64,000 bases of DNA, from assembly GCA_021772565.1 (NCBI GenBank), contig JAJFLR010000054.1, positions 62,001-126,000 on the forward strand, in the 5' to 3' direction. The notes beneath the pieces are model-generated. The model saw only the letters and a program-made list of their open reading frames with translations. It was not told the origin of the DNA and did not search any database. This document shows positions 7,586-14,304 of this stretch, in pieces; the first letter of the stretch is position 1, and every line of letters begins with the position of its first letter. Source of the stretch: Opitutales bacterium. Its GTDB lineage: Bacteria; Verrucomicrobiota; Verrucomicrobiia; Opitutales; JAJFLR01. The position numbers and the translations under genes were made by a program.

Positions 7586-8734
7586 ATGGATCTTTTACAC
7601 CAAACCCCACTTTCATATTTTACAGGAAGAACTAATCCGTATCCTGAGATGACACAAATTCTGGATGGAAAGTCTGCTGTGCTTTTTCCGGCCGGATATT
7701 GGTTAGTTCCAGGTTATGAAGATTGTAAACAAATATCGGCAGATCAGAAAAATTTTTCGGTAAAGTGTCGTAACAAAACTGTTCCCTATCTTTTGGGTAT
7801 GGATCCACCCGAGCATATTTTTGCCAGAAAACAGGCAGGTAAACTTTTTTCAAAAAATAATATTAACCGTTTGATTGAGTTGTCAAAAGAGTTGGCAGAA
7901 AAAATTAGCTTAACCTTTGTCGACCAAAAAATTGACTTCGTTGAGAGTTATGCGTTTTCATTGCCGGCTCAAGTTATGGGATTCCTCTTAGGTATAAAAG
8001 AATCCGAACAAGCTCAATTTAATCAGTGGGTTAAGTTCCTGATGTTAGCTCCGGCTTTACTGCTTAATAAGGTTATGTCATTCGAGCGTTTTAACAAAAT
8101 AATATCTGAAATTGATTCCTTCTATTTAAAAAAATTAGAGATATACAAATTGCATTCAGCAGAACGTCCTATAGCATATGATTGGTACTTTCAATTGGAT
8201 GAGGAGACTAGACTTACAAAAAAAGATTTTCTCAATTTTGCTAGATCTTTGATGTTCGCCGGAATCGTCACATCAACTTGCTTTATTTCAAATACACTTA
8301 TTGCATTTAACAACCATCCTGATTTTTGGAAACTGTCACAGGAAAATCCATCTTTTCTAGAAAAAGTTTTGGAAGAATCATTAAGATTTGAATCACCGGT
8401 TGTGCACAGTAGTCAAACGACAATTAATGAATTTCAATTGGGTGATATTATAATTCCTTCAAATCAACATGTGATTTCTTTTTATGGCATGGCAAACAGG
8501 GATCCACGAGTTTTTGAGGATCCACATCTGTTCAATCCATTGCGAAAGGAGTCCGGAAAACATTTAAGTTTTGGTAACGGGCCGCATGCTTGTATGGTTG
8601 CTGTTTCTGCTTATACTTCACTTTTAGAAAAATATAATAGTTTTAAGTTGGAAGTTGAAGTGGAGCAGATTGAGTGGATTGCCTCTACTAACTTAAGAGG
8701 GCCAGTTAATCTTCCGGTTAGGTTTTTTATTTAA
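7586..8734 (+). CDS. Cytochrome P450, copy A (helix-L deletion)
   Basis: A 382-residue soluble bacterial P450-like protein, clearly paralogous to copy B at 13113-14282 along its whole length. Seen: DPPEHIFARK (C-helix entry), the I-helix stretch FAGIVTSTCF, ESLR (the ExxR motif), and the haem loop SFGNGPHAC with the axial Cys. Immediately after CM the seven residues GANLARL of copy B are missing, an exact 21-bp deletion near 8597. This removes the start of helix L, which packs against the haem in all P450s, so the protein may be inactive or specialised. The I-helix acid of the usual AGx(D/E)T motif is Val/Ser-type here, as in copy B. The frame is otherwise intact. Confidence 0.9.
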   Translation: MDLLHQTPLSYFTGRTNPYPEMTQILDGKSAVLFPAGYWLVPGYEDCKQISADQKNFSVKCRNKTVPYLLGMDPPEHIFARKQAGKLFSKNNINRLIELSKELAEKISLTFVDQKIDFVESYAFSLPAQVMGFLLGIKESEQAQFNQWVKFLMLAPALLLNKVMSFERFNKIISEIDSFYLKKLEIYKLHSAERPIAYDWYFQLDEETRLTKKDFLNFARSLMFAGIVTSTCFISNTLIAFNNHPDFWKLSQENPSFLEKVLEESLRFESPVVHSSQTTINEFQLGDIIIPSNQHVISFYGMANRDPRVFEDPHLFNPLRKESGKHLSFGNGPHACMVAVSAYTSLLEKYNSFKLEVEVEQIEWIASTNLRGPVNLPVRFFI

Positions 8735-8795
8735 CCCCGATTTATAGTGTTTGTTATAAAGGTTTTCATTTAATGTAGCTATACTGAAAACCCTC

Positions 8796-8930
8796 CAATG
8801 TAGGGCTCGAGCTTGCTCGATGCCTGGTAACGAAATTTAGGTGTGGAACAATCAAGGCTCTTTGCAAGCAAAGGCCCTACAAATGATTCATAGAATATGT
8901 AATTATATATATTAATTCGTAAATCGGGTT
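8796..8930. repeat. 135-bp inverted repeat, left copy
   Basis: Matches the reverse complement of 12877-13011 along its full 135 bp with only scattered mismatches (about 90% identity by eye). It contains two head-to-head hairpins, TGTAGGGC-TCGAGC-TT-GCTCGA-TGCC (8799-8824) and GGCT-CTTTGC-AA-GCAAAG-GCCC (8856-8879), so the inner part has TGTAGGGC...GCCCTACA ends. It lies directly after the P450-A gene. The two copies bracket the acetyltransferase, fusion protein A and broken PEP-CTERM genes. Confidence 0.92.
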
Positions 8931-8934
8931 AAAA

Positions 8935-9804
8935 TTATAGTTTATAAGTCCACATGCTAATATTATTAGTCAATACACCGCCCATCCGTTTAGCTAGATT
9001 TCTAGTTTCAGCGTCTTTATCTACATTCACAGTGAAAGAGACTGTCCCGTAATCGAGTTTAATTGCTTCAATTACACTCCGGTGCAGCATCATACCACTC
9101 AATATTCCCGAATACTGAAAAAATTCCTGCCCAACAACTCGAAACTCAATATAACCATTTAGACCAGCTGAACCTTTGCACAATAAGGCACCAAGTAAAT
9201 TTCCATTGCATTCTACAACGCTGGAGGCTTCAGCTTCATATGCATTGCCGTAGGCTTCATGTTCTTCTCTCAATCGAAGTCGATCAGGACTCAGACGATT
9301 GTACGGTTCGATTAGCTTGGCTATTTTTGGCAAGTCACTTGATGAAATTCCTCTTACCTGCCAGTCAGGAGAAGGTTTCCATTTTTTAGAAATTTTATCT
9401 AATCGATTTTTAACCTTTATCAAATCAACACGCCAAATCTCTTCAGTGCGGCCCACATCAAATCCTGATTCTTTAAAAAATGATTCTTCGACTGAACCTA
9501 CGCTCACTTGCGAAACTAAATTTTCGACACCGAGTTCAACAGCCTTTTTTTTAACTGCTTCTAAAAGTAAATTGCCACCACCTTCATGTAATATTCTGGG
9601 ACGTAATCGAAAATGCAAAAGTCCCTGATTTTCTTCACTACTGACTCCAGCCAAACCAACGATCCGCTCAGGTTTGTCGGCAACAAGCACAAAACTGTTC
9701 CACGATTTGGCAAACTGTCTCAATCCGCGAACAAAATCCGGCACCCGATCTAACTCATCACGCCAGGGTGGTCGAACAATTAACTGGAGCTTACTAACTG
9801 ACAT
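8935..9804 (-). CDS. GNAT-type N-acetyltransferase, probable tandem domains
   Basis: About 289 residues that look like two GNAT folds in series. The N-terminal half has VADKPERIVGLAGVS, HFRLRPRI and LLLEAVKKKAVELGVENLV with EESFFKESGFDVGRTEEIW, the classic end of a GNAT domain. The C-terminal half, from about WQVRGISSSDLPKIAKLI, repeats the pattern more weakly (VVECNGNLLGALLCKG...ETRNLAKRMGGVLTN). The acceptor is unknown. The chosen ATG at 9804 overlaps the end of the upstream fusion gene by 11 bp, pointing to translational coupling; an ATG at 9849 lies deeper inside that gene. Module copy B lacks this gene. Confidence 0.75.
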   Translation of the reverse strand: MSVSKLQLIVRPPWRDELDRVPDFVRGLRQFAKSWNSFVLVADKPERIVGLAGVSSEENQGLLHFRLRPRILHEGGGNLLLEAVKKKAVELGVENLVSQVSVGSVEESFFKESGFDVGRTEEIWRVDLIKVKNRLDKISKKWKPSPDWQVRGISSSDLPKIAKLIEPYNRLSPDRLRLREEHEAYGNAYEAEASSVVECNGNLLGALLCKGSAGLNGYIEFRVVGQEFFQYSGILSGMMLHRSVIEAIKLDYGTVSFTVNVDKDAETRNLAKRMGGVLTNNISMWTYKL

Positions 9805-11851
9805 TTTTAATTCTATTATTTTCTTGGATGCGATAAAGTGACGGGGCAATAACCTTTTTCATATTCTCTGGACTCGATAAAAGTTCGCCAAGAAATTCAG
9901 CTAACTGACGACTCACATCAACCGGGTGGTTTATACAATCTGCGTAATTTATCTCGGTTAGGCGAAGGGGTAATTTTGGATTTGCTGCATAACTTCGCAA
10001 CGGTTGTAGAATTTCCTCTTGATGATTTTGCAATAATTCTTCAGATTGAGCTAAAGCGTTATGTTTGTTTCCTTGTTCTTGCAACATCGTCTGCTGTGAA
10101 CGAGCTACTTCGCCTATCGGACGACTCATCCATATGATATAATAAGTATAATTTCTCGGCAAAAACTGCAGTTGGCTTGATACAACTTTAATTACTTTTC
10201 CAACTGCTCGGGAGATACAATGAGGGTTGTCGTCCAATGATTTTATTGGCTCCCACTCAAAAAAGCCGCGTGGGTTATGACGATTGGCCGGTCGTTTATC
10301 ATCGACTTGTAATGTCATGCCACCCTTCTGCAACATCTGCATCATCATTGATGTTCCCGAACGTGGCAGGCCACTGACAATGACAATTGGCTGATGGGTT
10401 ATGTTAAGATCAAATACCTTTATCGGGTTATCTGAAGAGCGAGTGTATGATCGTTCTTCAGCTTCTTGTAATTTATTGGATAATACTAGTGATCGACAAA
10501 GACCTAGTTTGGCGATCAAGCTGGAGTTTTCACGAATTTGCTTTCGGAAAATGTTCTCTGCCTCTTCATAGCCTTCAGTATACAGCAAAATCATACCGCG
10601 TTCGATTGATGTTAAATTATTATCATAACCATTTTTACTTGCTTGTTCTATATAATAAAAACTCTTGTCATAATTTCGTCGCATTCGATGAAGTTTAGCA
10701 AGATTGTAGTTTAGCTCTCCATTTTGTGGGCCATAGTCTAGAAGTGACTGTTCCGTTATTAGGGATTCTTCAACTAAACCTAATCTGATCTGGCAACGTG
10801 CAAGTGGCAGAGCTATATGAGATGCTTCCGGATGATGAAAATAAGCTTCCTCTAAATACGGTAGTGCTTCTTCCATACGACCTTCTCCCACTAATGCAAT
10901 TCCTAAGTTACAGGCATTTTCACGGCGTGTTTTTGATTCTGTCAATTCTTTTCTTTCCTCGTGCGGTGATATGTAACCAAGATCTTCAAACTGTTTGAGT
11001 AACGCTTTTGAGACATAAGGATCAACTGCATCAGAAGTATCCCTATCAATGGGGATTCCTCGGGATTCCCAAGATGGAATTTTTTCAACAGATTTATTAT
11101 TGGTAACCATAGCTGATAATACCTGACCAGGCATATCAGTACCTACCGGTAAATCAAGCATGTGCAATAGAGTCGGAACAATGTCAAAGTGCGTTGCTTT
11201 AATATTGTTTACTCCTGTTTCAAATAACGGCCCCGTACCGACAATTATACCCTCTACTCGATGCCAGGCAGCAATTCCGGCGTCGACTTTGGGTGTTCGT
11301 GACGGTCTTTCATTTCCACTCAAGAAGCCGTGGTCTGAAATTACGAGGCAGTTAACATCGTTACCTGCATACCGTAAAAGATCACGCAACAACAAATCCT
11401 GTAATTCATATGCTTTGCTTACTACATCACTATAAAGTGAATAATCACGATCTGAAATTTCCTGACGTTGCGGAGGAGCCAGTGCCATAAAATCGTGACA
11501 AATCCAGTCGAGGAAATGATAGTAAATAGTCATGAACTCTAAATTACCCTCTTGCGATAAAATATTCCAAATAGCTTTGCATTGGCGACTTCGACTGGAA
11601 ATTGGCTGTAGTGTTTGACTGGATTCATTGAACTCACGAAATCCTGCAATTCCATGCTCTGTGGGGGACTTACCGGTTGCTATAGTGGTCCAAAGCATTG
11701 GTGATAGGTAAGGTGGTGAACTGCGCAATATTCCGGAAGCTCCGTGCTCGATCATATGCTTCAGTTGTGGCATCCGGCCAGACTCTACCAATGGTTGAGC
11801 TAAGTTCCAATCGGCGCCATCCCAACCAATTAAAATAATTTTTTCACGCAT
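9794..11851 (-). CDS. Phosphodiesterase-TPR-sulfotransferase fusion, copy A (shortened)
   Basis: A 685-residue paralogue of the 913-residue protein at 14305-17046. It has an N-terminal alkaline-phosphatase-superfamily domain (type I phosphodiesterase/nucleotide pyrophosphatase): GWDGADW, MLWTTIATGKSP with the Thr nucleophile, HFLDWICHDF, ISDHGFLSG, ATHFDIVPTLLHM. TPR-like helices follow, then a sulfotransferase-type domain with the PAPS 5'-phosphate loop SGLPRSGTSM. Against copy B it lacks about 109 residues after SQEG (the cap between the nucleophile and the later metal ligands) and about 110 residues between the TPR array and the sulfotransferase. Both deletions keep frame and spare every metal-ligand motif, so the product may still fold. 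Its stop overlaps the acetyltransferase start. Confidence 0.88.
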   Translation of the reverse strand: MREKIILIGWDGADWNLAQPLVESGRMPQLKHMIEHGASGILRSSPPYLSPMLWTTIATGKSPTEHGIAGFREFNESSQTLQPISSRSRQCKAIWNILSQEGNLEFMTIYYHFLDWICHDFMALAPPQRQEISDRDYSLYSDVVSKAYELQDLLLRDLLRYAGNDVNCLVISDHGFLSGNERPSRTPKVDAGIAAWHRVEGIIVGTGPLFETGVNNIKATHFDIVPTLLHMLDLPVGTDMPGQVLSAMVTNNKSVEKIPSWESRGIPIDRDTSDAVDPYVSKALLKQFEDLGYISPHEERKELTESKTRRENACNLGIALVGEGRMEEALPYLEEAYFHHPEASHIALPLARCQIRLGLVEESLITEQSLLDYGPQNGELNYNLAKLHRMRRNYDKSFYYIEQASKNGYDNNLTSIERGMILLYTEGYEEAENIFRKQIRENSSLIAKLGLCRSLVLSNKLQEAEERSYTRSSDNPIKVFDLNITHQPIVIVSGLPRSGTSMMMQMLQKGGMTLQVDDKRPANRHNPRGFFEWEPIKSLDDNPHCISRAVGKVIKVVSSQLQFLPRNYTYYIIWMSRPIGEVARSQQTMLQEQGNKHNALAQSEELLQNHQEEILQPLRSYAANPKLPLRLTEINYADCINHPVDVSRQLAEFLGELLSSPENMKKVIAPSLYRIQENNRIKNVS

Positions 11852-12013
11852 AATTTTTTTAATCAGTTGTTATTTCTTATCAGAAACAAATATTAATTAT
11901 TTATTCAAAATAAAATGAATATAACTTACTTATAAAAACTTGATTTTATTAACCAGAAAGTTTAACCCCTTATCATATTCAAAGTCAAAATGTATAGTAA
12001 AAAATAAAAATTA

Positions 12014-12446
12014 TGAAAATCTTTCATTCTTTTTTAATTTCAGTGAAAAACCTTTCTTAAAAATATTTAACACTGACTATGTAAATTCCGGGAGTGGAAA
12101 CTATTTAGTTAGATATAGTTTTGGAGCAGCACTCAATTTTACTACGGCAGGTGGTGCATATGCGGCATTTGAATTTAACGATAACGGTCCATGGGAAGGT
12201 GATACAGGTGCAACATCATACTTTGCAGCGCGAAATACAACTACATCAAAAGAAGCTTGGGTGGCTGTAGAGTACAATGACGCAGCTAACACACTTGATT
12301 TAATATCCTTTGCTGTAGCAGATGCCTCCGATAATATTACTGCAGGACAAACAGTAGTCCCCGAACCTTCTGAGACAGCCGCACTAATGGTACTTGCTGC
12401 TGGATCTGCAGCAATCTATCGCAAAAGGCAGCGGAAAAAAGCTTAA
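12014..12446 (+). pseudogene. Broken PEP-CTERM protein gene, copy A
   Basis: From about 12090 the sequence is a close match to the PEP-CTERM gene at 17158-17751: VRYSFG..LNFT, NGPWEGDTGATSYFAARNTTTSKEAW, NDAANTLDLISFAVADASDNITAGQ, then VVPEPSETAALMVLAAGSAAIYRKR. The 5' part is damaged. An ATG at 12014 begins a signal-peptide-like start (MKIFHSFLIS) but runs into a stop at 12059-12061 in another frame, and about 55 residues of the copy B body are missing. A frame open from 11940 would make a protein without a signal peptide. Best read as a 5' deletion plus frameshift, leaving an intact sorting tail. Confidence 0.78.
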
Positions 12447-12523
12447 GTAGTTTTACAATAAAATTTACTGCTCTAATTGTATCTCTTCGAAATCTTGTAT
12501 ACTATTGTTAATTAGCTGAGTAC

Positions 12524-12550
12524 TGTAGGGCCTCCGCTTGACGGAGTGCC
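12524..12550. repeat. REP-like hairpin (TGTAGGGC family)
   Basis: TGTAGGGC, then stem CTCCG, loop CTTGA, stem CGGAG, then TGCC. It has the same ends and central CTTG as the hairpins in the 135-bp repeats but a different stem that still pairs. It lies in the 660-bp gene-free stretch 12447-13112. Confidence 0.75.
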
Positions 12551-12565
12551 ACTAATTGCTGAGTC

Positions 12566-12630
12566 TTTGTATACATGGATTTTGCCAAATTAGTTTGGTA
12601 GATGTCGTTTTCAACTCGGTGCCAAAATAA
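12566..12630. repeat. ~65-bp dispersed repeat, copy 1
   Basis: Shares about 65 bp with the reverse complement of 60116-60180, including an exact 22-bp core at 12595-12616 that contains GGTAGATGTCGTTTTC. A partial echo of the core (TTTGGTAGACGAC) follows at about 12633. It is intergenic in both places. Also in this gene-free stretch is a 9-bp inverted repeat (CAAAAGTAT/ATACTTTTG) at 12814-12838. Confidence 0.8.
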
Positions 12631-12876
12631 ATTTGGTAGACGACTGGGACAACTGTCCTTGCTAAGAATATCAGACCTCAGCAATTTGACCGTTTTTCTT
12701 CAAATACAATCGCAGGCTCATTCCTCTGCTCAATAAACACTAATAGTGTTTGGTTGCTAAATATGTAATATTATTTGAATTAATCTTATGCGACTTATAG
12801 GCTTTTATTTATTCAAAAGTATTATGATTATACTTTTGATTATAGCAATTGCCAAAAATAATTTTATATAAATATT

Positions 12877-13011
12877 AAACTGATTTACGAATCTATATAT
12901 ATAAATACAAATTCTGTGAATCATTTGTAGGGCCTTTGCTTGCAAAGAGCCTTGATAGTTCAATACCTAAATTTCGTCACTTGGCATCGAGCAAGCTCGA
13001 GCCCTACATTG
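12877..13011. repeat. 135-bp inverted repeat, right copy
   Basis: Reverse-complement partner of 8796-8930, ending about 100 bp before the P450-B start. It contains the same two hairpins in opposite order: stem CTTTGC/GCAAAG near 12926-12951 and TCGAGC/GCTCGA near 12983-13008. The span between the two copies (8931-12876) is about 3.9 kb. Confidence 0.92.
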
Positions 13012-13112
13012 AATGTTATTTTTTATAACTACAATAAACGAAAACTTTTGTGGCAATAGCTAGTGCTTTCAAATTATAACTCTTTAAATTCTTATTAAAC
13101 AAAATTTGAGAA

Positions 13113-14282
13113 ATGGATCTTTTGCATCAGGACCCGCTTTCATACATGACAGGTAAGAGTAATCCTTATCCAGAATTAACGAAAATTTTGGGTGGCAAGT
13201 CGGCAGTGCTTTTCCCGGCAGGGTATTGGTTAGTCCCTGGTTATGAAGAATGTAAACAAATATCAGCAGACCAGAAAAACTTCTCCGTAAAGTGTCGCAA
13301 CAAAATTGTGCCCTACCTTTTGGGGATGGATCCTCCTGAGCATATTTTTGCCAGAAAGAAAGCGGGTAAGCTTTTTTCAAAAATTAACATTAATCGTTTG
13401 CATGAGTTATCAATAGAGTTATCAGAAAAATTTAGTACAGCCTTTGTTGATCAAAAAATTGATTTCGTTGAGCGTTATGCTTTTTCATTGCCGACGCAAA
13501 TTATCGGGTTTCTCCTAGGTGTAAAAGATACCGAGCAATCGCAATTTAATCATTGGGTAAAATTTTTGATGTTAGCTCCGAGCGGTCTACACAAGAAAGT
13601 TATTTCATTCGTTCACTATGATAAAATAATATCTGAAATTGATACTTTCTTTCTTCATAAATTAGATTACCATGAATTGTCTTCAACAGAACGTCCAATG
13701 ATCTATGACTGGTACTTTCAAATGAATGAGGAGAGCAGAATTACCAAAAATGACTTTCTCGATTTTGTGAAAACATTAATGGTTGCCGGAATTGTCACTG
13801 TAACTTGCTTTATCTCCAATACTCTCATTGCATTTTATAATCATCCTGAATTATGGAAACTGGCGCAGAACAAACCATCTATTTTAGTAAAGATATTGGA
13901 AGAATCGCTTAGATTTGAAGCGCCAATTATGCACAGCAATCAAACAACACTCAATCAAGTTCAAGTCGGGGATGCCGTTATTCCATCAGGCCAACAAGTC
14001 ATTGCTTTTTTTGGCATGGCAAATAGAGACAGCCAAATTTATGAAGATCCACATCTGTTTAATCCATTTCGAAAGGAGACGGTTAAACATTTAAGTTTTG
14101 GTTACGGGCCACACGTTTGTATGGGTGCAAATCTCGCACGGTTGATTGCGGTATCTGCTTATACTGCTCTATTGGAAAAGTACGATAGCTTCAAGTTGGA
14201 AGTTGAGGTAGAACAGATTGAGTGGATTGCATCGTCATACCTGAGAGGTCCGATAAAACTACCTGTTCGGTTTAAATTATAA
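13113..14282 (+). CDS. Cytochrome P450, copy B
   Basis: A 389-residue class-I-like bacterial P450 without membrane anchor; substrate unknown. Seen: MDPPEHIFARKKAG (about residues 72-85), I-helix AGIVTVT (225-231), ESLR (ExxR, E264/R267), and the haem loop SFGYGPHVCMGANLAR with axial Cys at about 336 and the full GxxLAR helix L. The I-helix Thr of AGx(D/E)T is present at 229, but the acidic residue before it is Val, so the normal acid-alcohol proton relay is altered. No ferredoxin or reductase is nearby. It converges on the fusion gene with a 22-bp gap. This is the intact partner of copy A. Confidence 0.94.
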   Translation: MDLLHQDPLSYMTGKSNPYPELTKILGGKSAVLFPAGYWLVPGYEECKQISADQKNFSVKCRNKIVPYLLGMDPPEHIFARKKAGKLFSKININRLHELSIELSEKFSTAFVDQKIDFVERYAFSLPTQIIGFLLGVKDTEQSQFNHWVKFLMLAPSGLHKKVISFVHYDKIISEIDTFFLHKLDYHELSSTERPMIYDWYFQMNEESRITKNDFLDFVKTLMVAGIVTVTCFISNTLIAFYNHPELWKLAQNKPSILVKILEESLRFEAPIMHSNQTTLNQVQVGDAVIPSGQQVIAFFGMANRDSQIYEDPHLFNPFRKETVKHLSFGYGPHVCMGANLARLIAVSAYTALLEKYDSFKLEVEVEQIEWIASSYLRGPIKLPVRFKL

Positions 14283-14304
14283 TTTATAAGACCGGGGTCG
14301 AATC

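Noticed and set aside
10447-11435. Plus-strand frames inside the fusion gene
   Set aside because: All lie opposite the conserved phosphodiesterase/TPR coding sequence, and parallel shadow frames appear in the second copy.
8796-13011. Composite transposon bounded by the 135-bp inverted repeats
   Set aside because: No transposase or target-site duplication is visible, and the inner genes match a non-mobile module copy next door; only the inverted repeat itself is reported.
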